Origin: Terrimesophilobacter sp038243605
GTDB lineage: Bacteria > Actinomycetota > Actinomycetes > Actinomycetales > Microbacteriaceae
NCBI GenBank assembly: GCA_038243605.1
Contig: JBBSQX010000001.1
Location: 62,001-126,000, forward strand
DNA length: 64,000 bases
Reading direction: 5' to 3'
Numbering within the stretch: position 1 is the first letter of the stretch; every line of letters starts with the position of its first letter. Below are positions 54,845 through 63,952 of this stretch, piece after piece. Under the pieces are notes generated by a model. It saw nothing but the letters and a program-made list of their open reading frames with translations. It made no database searches and was not told the origin of the DNA. A program made the position numbers and the translations under genes.

Positions 54845-57472
54845 CTAGTCCGAGAGCAGCCCGTGATCGACGGCTATGAGGAGCGCCTCATCCCGGGAAT
54901 TCACTCCGAGCTTTCGGTAGATGCTGCGCATTTGGCTCTTGACCGTGTTGGGTGAGACGAACAGCGCAGCAGATAGTTCAACAATGTTGCCCGTGTGCAC
55001 GAGTTGCCTGAGTACGACGATTTCTCGATCTGAGAGGTGCATTCTGGGAAGCGTCTGCAACATGACCTCTGGCACGGTGCTCAGATCTGCGAGCAGTTCG
55101 TGTGCGAGAGAGTCAGCTTGTGCTGACGCCGTTTCACGTAGTGCCTCGAGGTTCGTGCGAGGCACGAGCATCAGCGGGAATCGCAGGCCGCGATCCCTCA
55201 TCAACGAGGCCATCTGATTAAGGTTCGTCATTGCCGCGGTGCTGTTGCCGAGCTCCAGGGCGGCAGCGGCGCGAACGAGCAGGGCTTCAACTCGCGTACG
55301 CACCGAGATCTCTTGATTCGTCGCCAGATGATTGAGCATCTGGATGGCCTGCTCAGAGTGCCCCGTCAACAATTCGAATCTCGCGCGGATCACCGCTAAC
55401 GCCAGTTCGTCAGCTGGATGACGTCTCAGTAACTTCGCGACGGCACCTGGGTTGCCGGAGGCGAGCAGCAGCATGGCATGGCTCGCGTCGATGCGCACCC
55501 TGGTGAAGCGGGTGACTGATGAACGCCCGCCTCGCGTCAACGCCGCGGCGAGAGTGGTTTCGCCCGCAACGGCCCGCCCTTGCCCGAGGTCGATCATCGC
55601 TTGCACGTGTGCGAACAGCGGCCAGTGTTCCAGGGTGTCCAGATGGGGCTCCATGACGGTGACGTGCGCCTGGGCGGACTCGAAGTCGAACCTCTCAAGA
55701 CAGAGGAACGCTTTGGCAAGGTGGAGCATCGAGCCGATATACCCGTTCTTCCAAGCGTCGGGCCAGTGCAGGGTCGCCGCTTCGTCGACAAACCGTTTCG
55801 CTTCTGTCATGTCACCGTTCACGGCGTGCATGCCACTGAGGAGGGCAATCGAATGGAACTTGGAGCGATCCCGCCCACCCCCTCCGTGCGTGTAGGCGGA
55901 GGAGAATGCTCGCAGCGCCTCCCCGCTTCTCCCCGAGTAGAAGAATGTGAGACCAATCTGGTTGAGCACCAACCCAATGTTGATCCCCAGCTGGTCGCGA
56001 TCCTCCGCACCCAATCGGTCCAGGGCCTGCATCCCCTTCTCGGCGACAGGAAGCGCCCGGTCAATGTGGCCGCTGACACGCAGCGCCGCGCTCTCCGCAG
56101 CCGTCAGCAGAATCTTCTCGGCGGCATCCGTCGGCCTTGAGAGCCGGATCGAGGTGATGGCCAGAGCGAAGGTCTCGAGTGCCCGAAGGCGATGACTGCC
56201 ATCCGCGTTGTAGCACAGCGCCAACATCATGAGGAGCAAAGGGTGCGCGCGGAGCTTTCGCCGCGGGATCGGCCCCAACACGTCGATGACTCTCGCGTTA
56301 TGCCTAGCAGCAAGTTCGAACCAGGGTTCATGGACCATTCGACTGGCGAGGGCGAAGTCTCCGATGTCGACGGCAAGGGAGAGAGCATCCATCCACCGTC
56401 CGTGGTGCGCAGACCACTGTGCGGCGGCACGCCAGAGGTGCGCGCGTTCGGCAGGAAAACGTTCCCGCACTTCTGCGACAAGAACGGCCCTGACCGCCGG
56501 TGTGTAACTGAAGTTGCGTCCGTGCACGCCTCGTGACCACATGCCCAAACCGTGTGCTTCTGCGTCATTCAACATGGTGTCGGCATCCGAGAGGCCGCTC
56601 AGTTCGCGCGCCAGTTCGACGGTGAGCACTTCAGCGACGGCGGTCCTGATAGCGAAATCAAAAAGTCGAGGAGGTAAGCCGCCATCCGACATCATTTGGT
56701 GCAAGAAATCCTCGAGTGATTCTCGCAACCGTCGCTTGGAGAGAAACGGGGATAACCCGGAGGGGTCTTTGCGGAGGGAGATCACAGCGGCGCGAGTGGC
56801 CAACGGATTTCCCGCCGTCGCGTTGTGAACGGTTGCCGCCAGATCCCGCTCCGACTCGATAGAAGACAGCGCCAAAATCTGTGCCGTTTCTTCAACTGTC
56901 AGCATGAGTTCGTCCGGTGCGATAAAAGTCGGATCGAGGTGCACCGAATCGACCGAGTTCTCCAAACTGCCCAAGGTTCTGGTCGCGAGGGCGACCTGCA
57001 GCCCCGCGCAGTTTCGCAGTATCCAGGCAAGGTCTTCGTGCACCCGGATGTCTGTCACCAGCTCGAATGAGTCGAGCACAAGGGTGAGTCCTTCAGTGAG
57101 GTGAGTGAACGCTCGCAGCAGCTCTCTTCGCAGCTGGTGGGGGTTCTCGAGGGCGGATATGGCATCCACGAGTCGAACTTCGTCATCCGCGATCCCGGCA
57201 TCAAGTACTGCCTGGAGCACGGTACGCCACAATCCTCCACGGCTGGAGGCGGATCCGTCCACCGTTACCCACACGCCGGGAGCGCTGGCCGAACGTACCT
57301 GCACCCACTCAGCGAGGAGAACTGTCTTTCCACTGCCCGCTGGGCCGCGTACCACTGTCAACGCCCCGGCAGCCTCGAGCAGCGCAAGAAGTCGCGGTCG
57401 CGCGAGCAGGTGCCGCGGCAGCCGCGGAGCGCCATAGAAGAGCACTCGCCCGGGATCGGAGGCTTCGATCAT
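54845..57472 (-). CDS. Large LuxR-family ATP-dependent regulator (MalT/LAL type)
   Basis: This 875-residue regulator has an N-terminal STAND-type NTPase (Walker A VRGPAGSGKTVLLAEW near residue 40; LVLDSFELV as Walker B), a long helical repeat region like the TPR sensor of MalT, and a C-terminal LuxR HTH. The HTH reads LSDREIVVLRQLVHTGNIVE followed by LFVSPNTVKSQMRSIYRKLG. MalT-type proteins activate transcription when ATP and an inducer are bound. It sits between the pilus operon and the RCC1/FIVAR gene, all on the minus strand, and is the obvious candidate to control both. Start ATG 57472 with GGAAAGGA. Confidence 0.9.
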   Translation of the reverse strand: MIEASDPGRVLFYGAPRLPRHLLARPRLLALLEAAGALTVVRGPAGSGKTVLLAEWVQVRSASAPGVWVTVDGSASSRGGLWRTVLQAVLDAGIADDEVRLVDAISALENPHQLRRELLRAFTHLTEGLTLVLDSFELVTDIRVHEDLAWILRNCAGLQVALATRTLGSLENSVDSVHLDPTFIAPDELMLTVEETAQILALSSIESERDLAATVHNATAGNPLATRAAVISLRKDPSGLSPFLSKRRLRESLEDFLHQMMSDGGLPPRLFDFAIRTAVAEVLTVELARELSGLSDADTMLNDAEAHGLGMWSRGVHGRNFSYTPAVRAVLVAEVRERFPAERAHLWRAAAQWSAHHGRWMDALSLAVDIGDFALASRMVHEPWFELAARHNARVIDVLGPIPRRKLRAHPLLLMMLALCYNADGSHRLRALETFALAITSIRLSRPTDAAEKILLTAAESAALRVSGHIDRALPVAEKGMQALDRLGAEDRDQLGINIGLVLNQIGLTFFYSGRSGEALRAFSSAYTHGGGGRDRSKFHSIALLSGMHAVNGDMTEAKRFVDEAATLHWPDAWKNGYIGSMLHLAKAFLCLERFDFESAQAHVTVMEPHLDTLEHWPLFAHVQAMIDLGQGRAVAGETTLAAALTRGGRSSVTRFTRVRIDASHAMLLLASGNPGAVAKLLRRHPADELALAVIRARFELLTGHSEQAIQMLNHLATNQEISVRTRVEALLVRAAAALELGNSTAAMTNLNQMASLMRDRGLRFPLMLVPRTNLEALRETASAQADSLAHELLADLSTVPEVMLQTLPRMHLSDREIVVLRQLVHTGNIVELSAALFVSPNTVKSQMRSIYRKLGVNSRDEALLIAVDHGLLSD

Positions 57473-57560
57473 GCCGCGATCCTTTCCTGTCGGCAGGCTA
57501 CCCACCGCAAGTAAGTTAGCGGTTGCCGCACGATTCTAAGGATAACGCGTTGATGCACAC

Positions 57561-57594
57561 GGAACGCCCCCGCTGGGGGAAGCGGGGGCGTTCC
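57561..57594 (-). terminator. Strong terminator after the RCC1/FIVAR gene
   Basis: GGAACGCCCCCGC (57561-57573) and GCGGGGGCGTTCC (57582-57594) form a perfect 13-bp GC-rich stem with an 8-base loop, 22 bases after the stop at 57616 (minus strand). It separates this gene from the LuxR gene downstream. Confidence 0.85.
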
Positions 57595-57615
57595 ATGACT
57601 CTATCGATTGATAGG

Positions 57616-60600
57616 CTACTCGGCCGGCACGAGCCCCTTGCGGCGACGGGCCACCAACATGGCGCCCAGACCCGCGAGTAGCAGCAGTAGTGCACCGGCA
57701 GCCACGGGCAGCACCTCAGCACCCGTGAACGCCAGGTTCTGCACCGCGACGTTCGCCGAGCGCGTCAGTGTCGAACCATCGACACTAGACACCCCAGAGG
57801 CGTGCACTGTGTAGGCACCTGGACGGATGCCCTCCGGAATAGTGAACTTCACGATCGCCGTGCCATCGGCACCGACCACTGCCGTGCCCAGCACCCCCTG
57901 CCCTGGCCGCAGCTCGACCGTGAGGGTCGATCCAGGCTCAAGGCCACCACCGCGGGCGGTGAGGCTCTGGCCAGCAGCAAGCTCGGCACCCTCGAGTACC
58001 TGCGAGCCATCAGCAATGAGCTGAATACCGGGGGCCGTCGGTGCTTCTTCCGAACCCGTCGAGGCCGGGAAGTTGCCGATCGCCGGAGCCGACCAGTTGA
58101 TCATGCAGTCGCCAAAACCGATGAAGTACAAGCGTCCATCGATGATCTGGCAGATTTCGGATGAATCTGCATCCACCTCATACGTGATAGCAGCACCGCG
58201 GTCAGTCACCGTTGGCAACAACACCGGAGCATCGCCAATGGCATGACCCGTGATCGTGTCGAGCAGCGTCGGGTTCAACTGCTGCGTCCACACCAAAGCG
58301 CTGCTGGCCGACTGTAGTGCCGCCAGAGCAGCATCCACTTCAGCCTGCGTCGCGTTCGGGTCTGCCAAAACAGCCTCGGCATCCGCCAACGCATCCGCGT
58401 AAGCCGGCCAGGTTGCCGGAGTGAAGTCGCCCTGCTGGCGGTCTGCGTCATTCTCAAAACCGACCAACTCGGTCAGGTCGGAAATGTCAACGAGCGCCAA
58501 ACGTGCCGCCTCGAGATCAGCCTCAGCGGCATCCACCTCTGCCTGGGTAGCGTTCTGGTTACCCAGCACCGCCTGCGCAGCAGACAACGCGAGCTGATAG
58601 TCAGCCCACCCACCGGCAATGTAGTCGGACTCGACAAGACCTCCCGCAATGTTCGCCTCCGCCTGCAGCGCAGTGAAGTCAGCCAACAACAACAGATCGT
58701 TGGTGGCCGCCCGCAGAGCGTCAGCCGCCGCCGTGACCTCGGCCGCCGTGGCGCCCGCGTCATTGTTGAGAATATCCAGTGCGTCGGCAACCTTCTGCAC
58801 ATACACCGCCCAGCTCGCCGGCGTGTAGGGCGCCGAACTCGTCACACGATCCGCATACGCGTTTCGCAGAGGAGTCAAGTCCACCAATGCCACCTTGGCC
58901 GCCACCAGATCTGTCGTCAGCTGATCCACATTTGCTTGGCTCACACCATTCGGGCTCTGTGCAGCAACGGCTGCCGCTAGGGCGCTCTGGTAGGCGGCCC
59001 ACGTGTCGGCCGTGTAGTGCGGGTCGCCGTTGCCATCGAGATTGCTGACGATCTTCGCCGCGATCTCCGCATTCAGAGCGTCGTAGTTAATATCAGCAAC
59101 AAACGTCAGCGCGTATGCGAACGGAGTGTAACTGGCATCACCCGGTGCAGAACCAGTAATGGTGCAATCACCATCGGCAAGAATCCGCACCCGCTGCACA
59201 CCACCCTCTGTCACCAACTCACAGATTGCTGGTGTGCCGCTGGCCCACGTCACCACCTTGCCCTGCGCGGTCTGCACCGGAAGCGAACCCGAGATCGAGC
59301 CGACCTTCAGCGCGTTCAGAGCAGGCATGCCGTTCACAAACTGACCAATGGCAGAAATGGGCGCGGTCTTGGTGAACAAGAACGGACGGTACGCGGGAAG
59401 GGCGCCATTGGTGCCCTCCGCCGAGGCGGTGATCACGCAATCGCCACCACTGAGGATGGTGACCTGGTTGCCAACGACCTGACAGGAGCCACTCGCCGTG
59501 TAGGTCAGCGGCTGACCCTGAACCGTCGTTGCTGGCAGGTTGAACGGTGCATCGCCGAACTTCTTGCCATCCAACACCGACAAGTCGACTGTCTGCATAT
59601 CACGCGGATCGATCGTCACGACCTCGCTGTATGTGAAGGGCTCGTAGTTCGCATCCCCCACATTCGACACCGTCACCAAGCAGTCAACTGGTGCATCAGT
59701 TACCAAGACCGGAGCATCGGCACCGGCGAGAACCGCACCACCAGAAATGGAACACACATCCGTCTTCGTTTCGGTAGGAGCCTTTACCGCCAACCAGTTC
59801 GTCAAGGCAATACCCTGTGTCGTGGTCGTCGGCAATACACCCGAACTCGAGGTCGCAACCGTCAAGCTGTTGTAAATGCCAGGCATGCTCAACGTCTGAA
59901 TGCCCTTGCCGATAACAACCGTCTTCGTGTCTGCATAAGCGAGGTAGCCGTTCGTGCCACCCGTGCCGGCCGGAGCCGTCACCGACAGAACACAGTTACC
60001 AGCACCTGTTGCCGTCAACGTCGCACCACTGACCGTGCACACCAGAGGCGTCGACGAGACATAAGTGACAGCCTCCCCACCCACCGTGGTGGTCGGCGGC
60101 AGTGAGTGCGTCTGGTTCGTCGCGTGATAGCGAATACCATTCAGACCCGACATATCCAGCGACTGCGGCTGAGCACCCGCACCAATCACAAAGCTAATGA
60201 CCTTCGTCATCGGCTCGAACTGGCTCGCGTTGCCGGACTGCGTGACCGTGATCTCACACGTTCCCTCGCCCAAAGGCTGCAGGTAGCGCTGCGCGTTCGT
60301 GGTCACACCGTCATACGCGCTGAGCTTGCACACTGCAGGGTTACCCGCAGTCACCGTGTACGTCAACGATGCCTGGTTGGCCGGAGCATCCGTCGAAATC
60401 GGCAAAACCACCGGCGAAGAATCCGTCGTCAACCCCGTCAAAATTGCACCAGGAGTAGCCGTCGTGCCCAGTGCCGCGATATTTTGCAGCTGCTTACCGA
60501 TCATGACCTGCCAGTAATCCGACGAAATCGGCTTCACTAGTGCACTTCCAGTGAACGACCGCGTGATATTGCAATATCCCGCATAGTTGGCCGTGACAAC

Positions 60601-62202
60601 CTCCGTGGTCGGGTTAATCGAACAGTTGCCCGACATCGCATACGTGACCGGCACACCGTAATTGGTCGTGCTCTCGGCCGTGACCTCGGTCAACTCGAAC
60701 GCCGGCGTACCGTAATTGAACGTGCCCGCGGTGCGCTGCACCAGATTCGCCGGGTTCGGCGCAGCATGCGTCTTATACGTCTCACCATTACGCGGAACCA
60801 ACGTCAACGGCAAGTCCTTCAGCGTGTGCTCAAACTTCCACACCAGATTCGGCACCTGAACGTTGCGAGCTGGGCTCTGACCCGTGACAATGCTGTTACC
60901 GGCTGTGGAGACCACGCCCTCGACATTGCCCACCTTCGAGATGACGCTCAGGTGGTGGTAGCCGGCACCGATGGACTCGACCCCAGACAGCTCGGCACCG
61001 TAGGTGGCCGCGTCCAGGTCAAAGTTCTTTACCTTCGTCGCGCGATTCGTCGAGCCGCCATTCTGGTTGATACCCAACTGGCCACTGGTGTTCAGTCCCC
61101 ACGCGTACACGGTGGAGTCTGCCGCCACCGCAAATCCGGTCTGATCCCCCGAGGCGAGCGCGGTAGTACCGGTGAGGGCGTTACCATCTACATCGAGCAC
61201 GCGGCCGGGTAGATTGGCCACGCCATCTCTTCCCAAGAGACCGCTGGCTTGTATTCCCCACGACCAGACCTGCCCTTGGTCGTCCCGGGCATAAAAGCTG
61301 GCGTAGTGGTGTCCAACGGAAAGATCAACGATGGTGCCGGTCATGCCGGAGGTTGTCAGCACCGGCAGAGGAGAAAGAAGATAGAACGCAGAGCTGTCGA
61401 CACCGAGAATCCGGGCGTCGGCATTGTTAGTGCCCCACGCGTACACCTTTCCATTAGCCACGGCGCCAGCGTTCCAGTACCCGGCGTCAATATCGGTAAC
61501 GCCGCTCAGCACGGTGTCAGCGATCTGGGTGGCGTACAGCTTCGAGAGGGTGTTGCCGTGGCCAAGCTGGCCACGGTTACGGCTGGCGACTCCCCAGCTC
61601 CAGACATGCCCGCTGTTATCAAGGGCGAGCGCATAAGTGCCACCCCCCGCCACCTTGGTGATGCCCTGCAGCTCGGTGCCCGCCGCACTGAGCACGAACC
61701 CCGGCGTTGCCGACACCGCGGTGTTGCCGCGGCCAAGCTCACCGTTGGAGTTACTACCCCAGGAGATCAAACGGCCTTCGCTTGTCACAGCAAAAGAGGC
61801 GTCGTCGGATCCGGCGACCTGCACGACCCGCTCACTAGTCGCGAGAAGGGCTGCGACAGCAGTCACCTCCACCGGGGTCGGCGTTGCAACGGTGCTATTG
61901 CCCAGAACCTGACGGTAGTTGTTGGCGCCCCACGCCCACACCGCGCCATCCTCATCAAGGCCGAGCTGGTGCTGGGAGCCACCCTCAGACAACTGCACCA
62001 TGCGTGGGCCCGCATAGCCCGTCAGGTCTGGCGTCGTCGAAGGCACCGGCGCGGCAGTGGCCGCCATCGTTCCTGCCACGAGTCCAGCGGCAACAACCGC
62101 AAGAGTCGCGAGGACAGACGTGACACTCAGCAGACCGCGACGCATGCGCTTTCGCGCTTTCGCAATCAGTATGGTGTGGCGACGGGTGACGGTATTACTC
62201 AC
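57616..62202 (-). CDS. Giant cell-wall protein with RCC1 and FIVAR repeats, LAFTG anchor
   Basis: This 1528-residue secreted protein has a signal peptide (LSVTSVLATLAVVAAGLVAG, cleavage near TAAPVPS). RCC1-type repeats (VWAWGANNYRQVLGN; LISWGSNSNGELGRGN and others) span about residues 55-430. A series of similar beta domains of about 90 residues, each with Cys pairs (AVCKLS...GTCEITV), follows. Four FIVAR domains occupy about 1040-1305 (YTPASWAVYVQKVADAL, ATQAEVDAA). The C-terminal sorting signal is LAFTG, with a helix and RRRKG. LAxTG is typical of class E sortases. Start GTG 62202 with GGAGCAAGCC; ORF to 62241 rejected. Confidence 0.9.
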   Translation of the reverse strand: MSNTVTRRHTILIAKARKRMRRGLLSVTSVLATLAVVAAGLVAGTMAATAAPVPSTTPDLTGYAGPRMVQLSEGGSQHQLGLDEDGAVWAWGANNYRQVLGNSTVATPTPVEVTAVAALLATSERVVQVAGSDDASFAVTSEGRLISWGSNSNGELGRGNTAVSATPGFVLSAAGTELQGITKVAGGGTYALALDNSGHVWSWGVASRNRGQLGHGNTLSKLYATQIADTVLSGVTDIDAGYWNAGAVANGKVYAWGTNNADARILGVDSSAFYLLSPLPVLTTSGMTGTIVDLSVGHHYASFYARDDQGQVWSWGIQASGLLGRDGVANLPGRVLDVDGNALTGTTALASGDQTGFAVAADSTVYAWGLNTSGQLGINQNGGSTNRATKVKNFDLDAATYGAELSGVESIGAGYHHLSVISKVGNVEGVVSTAGNSIVTGQSPARNVQVPNLVWKFEHTLKDLPLTLVPRNGETYKTHAAPNPANLVQRTAGTFNYGTPAFELTEVTAESTTNYGVPVTYAMSGNCSINPTTEVVTANYAGYCNITRSFTGSALVKPISSDYWQVMIGKQLQNIAALGTTATPGAILTGLTTDSSPVVLPISTDAPANQASLTYTVTAGNPAVCKLSAYDGVTTNAQRYLQPLGEGTCEITVTQSGNASQFEPMTKVISFVIGAGAQPQSLDMSGLNGIRYHATNQTHSLPPTTTVGGEAVTYVSSTPLVCTVSGATLTATGAGNCVLSVTAPAGTGGTNGYLAYADTKTVVIGKGIQTLSMPGIYNSLTVATSSSGVLPTTTTQGIALTNWLAVKAPTETKTDVCSISGGAVLAGADAPVLVTDAPVDCLVTVSNVGDANYEPFTYSEVVTIDPRDMQTVDLSVLDGKKFGDAPFNLPATTVQGQPLTYTASGSCQVVGNQVTILSGGDCVITASAEGTNGALPAYRPFLFTKTAPISAIGQFVNGMPALNALKVGSISGSLPVQTAQGKVVTWASGTPAICELVTEGGVQRVRILADGDCTITGSAPGDASYTPFAYALTFVADINYDALNAEIAAKIVSNLDGNGDPHYTADTWAAYQSALAAAVAAQSPNGVSQANVDQLTTDLVAAKVALVDLTPLRNAYADRVTSSAPYTPASWAVYVQKVADALDILNNDAGATAAEVTAAADALRAATNDLLLLADFTALQAEANIAGGLVESDYIAGGWADYQLALSAAQAVLGNQNATQAEVDAAEADLEAARLALVDISDLTELVGFENDADRQQGDFTPATWPAYADALADAEAVLADPNATQAEVDAALAALQSASSALVWTQQLNPTLLDTITGHAIGDAPVLLPTVTDRGAAITYEVDADSSEICQIIDGRLYFIGFGDCMINWSAPAIGNFPASTGSEEAPTAPGIQLIADGSQVLEGAELAAGQSLTARGGGLEPGSTLTVELRPGQGVLGTAVVGADGTAIVKFTIPEGIRPGAYTVHASGVSSVDGSTLTRSANVAVQNLAFTGAEVLPVAAGALLLLLAGLGAMLVARRRKGLVPAE

Positions 62203-62489
62203 GGCTTGCTCCTCGGTGGTGTAACGGCTATTCGAGAGCATCCTCCGATCTCACAACCCCTGAAAGAACCGGGCCCATGAGAGAAAAGAGGACGACAGAC
62301 AGCATCACTTTATGGTCGTCGGTCTGCACAGTAGGAAGACCGATGCCTGTTTTCACCCCGGCGTTCACCCTCACCACCCTCATTAGGGGTACAACGACCC
62401 CCAAAAGGCTCACCAGCGGGTCGCCGCCGCCGCCGTCCACCATGGACCCCGCGACAGTCAAGGGGTACAACGCTCAGTAGCATGGACGG
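62203..62489. promoter_or_regulatory. Divergent region between RCC1/FIVAR gene and MFS gene
   Basis: The pair TTCACCC (62352-62358) and TTCACCCT (62364-62371) has 12-base phasing, and with flanks matches the element at 54308-54330 at 19 of 23 positions (hand alignment). AGGGGTACAACG occurs at 62385-62396 and again at 62461-62472, the second just before the MFS start. Promoters were not assigned with confidence. Confidence 0.55.
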
Positions 62490-63797
62490 ATGCAGGGGGA
62501 CACGTTATCGCGGCGCATCTGGAGCGCCTTCATCGTTGTCGGACTCATCGGGCAGGTTGCTCTCACAGTGGAAGGCGCCTACCTCAACCGTTTCGTCTAC
62601 GACACGGTCACCGATAACCCGCACATCATCGCCACCATGGTCGCCGCCAGCGCCACCGCCGCCACCCTCAGCACAATGGTGATGGGTGCGATCAGCGACC
62701 GCGTCGGCCGCCGCCGCGCTTTCGTGGCGGGAGGCTACCTACTCTGGGGCGCCAGCATGATCGGCTTCGGGCTACTCACAATCGACGCGTTCCGCCCCGC
62801 AGCATCTGTTCTCAGTGCTGTCACCCTCACCGTCATCGCCGTCATCGTGTTGGACTGCATCGTGAGCGTATTCAGCGCCGCAGCGTACAGTGCCACCTTC
62901 CAGGCGTGGGTGACGGATGTGACCGACGTGAGCAACCGCGGCCGGGCCGAAGCCGCACTGGTAACACTTCCCTTGATCTCCTTGCTCGTCGCCATCGGGT
63001 CACTTGCGGGTCTCGCCAAGCACGGCCAGTGGGTGCTTCTCTTTGGGGTCGTCGGTGCGGTCACCATGGTGGGCGGCGTGCTGGCGTGGTTCCTCGTGAA
63101 AGATGTGCCGAGCGTCCGGCCGCAGCGGGATGGCGTGGTCGCCGCGATCGTGCACGGCCTGAGGCCACGGACCATGCGCAAAAATCCAAGGCTCTACCTG
63201 GCGCTATCTGCCCTCGGCGTGCTGAGCGTCGCCACCCAGATCTACATGCCGTACCTACTCATCTACATCGAACGCTATCTGGGGATCGAATCGTACGCGC
63301 TCATTCTCGGAGTCACCATGCTCGCGGCATCCGTCATCAGCGTTCTCGGCGGCCGGCTCATCGACCGGGTGGGCAAGCTCAGGTTCATTCTGCCCGCTGC
63401 CGCGCTCTACGCTGCCGGGCTTCTTCTCATGTTCTTGGCTCGCGGCATTGGGCCCGTTATGGTGGCAGGCACCACCGTCATTGCCGGCTTCATGCTGCTC
63501 GCCGCCGTGACCGCCGGGCTGGTTCGGGACTACACGCCCCGAGACCGCACCGGAGCGGTGCAGGGGGTGCGCATCCTCTTCATCAGCCTGGTGCCCTCCC
63601 TGATCGGACCCTTCGTCGGGGCCGCCGTCATCATCAACGCCGACGAGTATTACGTCGACCTCGGAGTGCTCAAGCAGGTGCCAACCCCCGGCATCTTCCT
63701 CGCCGCCGCCATCATCCTCACCATCATTCTTATCCCGGTTATCGCGCTGCGCCGACTCGAGCGGATGACGGATGTTGCGCCACAGCTGCGTCCTTAG
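62490..63797 (+). CDS. MFS transporter
   Basis: This 435-residue membrane protein has twelve helices. The MFS loop motif after helix 2 is GAISDRVGRRRAFVAGG, and a second appears as GGRLIDRVGKLRF in the C-terminal half. The N-terminal GLIGQVALTVEGAYLNRFVYDT is reminiscent of the sugar/cation-symporter-like MFS group found in actinobacteria. The substrate is unknown. ATG 62490 was chosen over an out-of-frame ATG at 62482. It is divergent from the surface-protein gene. Confidence 0.87.
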   Translation: MQGDTLSRRIWSAFIVVGLIGQVALTVEGAYLNRFVYDTVTDNPHIIATMVAASATAATLSTMVMGAISDRVGRRRAFVAGGYLLWGASMIGFGLLTIDAFRPAASVLSAVTLTVIAVIVLDCIVSVFSAAAYSATFQAWVTDVTDVSNRGRAEAALVTLPLISLLVAIGSLAGLAKHGQWVLLFGVVGAVTMVGGVLAWFLVKDVPSVRPQRDGVVAAIVHGLRPRTMRKNPRLYLALSALGVLSVATQIYMPYLLIYIERYLGIESYALILGVTMLAASVISVLGGRLIDRVGKLRFILPAAALYAAGLLLMFLARGIGPVMVAGTTVIAGFMLLAAVTAGLVRDYTPRDRTGAVQGVRILFISLVPSLIGPFVGAAVIINADEYYVDLGVLKQVPTPGIFLAAAIILTIILIPVIALRRLERMTDVAPQLRP

Positions 63798-63806
63798 CGT
63801 CGCTCG

Positions 63807-63950
63807 CTGCCCTGGCCCCGGCCCCGCCAGACCTCAGCCCAGCCCCGCCGCGCCAGGCCCCGCCGCGCCAGGCCCTCCCGCCGCCCCGCCCCGCCGCGCC
63901 ACACCGACACCCACACCCACACCCACACCCACACCCACGATCGCCCGTTT
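63807..63950. repeat. Low-complexity C-rich tract
   Basis: After the MFS stop there are tandem copies of a CCCCGCCGCGCCAGG-like unit and then a CCCACA hexanucleotide repeat (about 63908-63938). No gene is seen. Such runs are prone to length change. Confidence 0.8.
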
Positions 63951-63952
63951 GT

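Noticed and set aside
59017..62280. Plus-strand open frames of 362 and 343 codons
   Set aside because: They are antisense to the RCC1/FIVAR gene, with Arg-rich translations and no domain.
63908..63938. Possible CRISPR-like repeat run
   Set aside because: It is a simple hexanucleotide repeat (CCCACA) without spacers of constant length.
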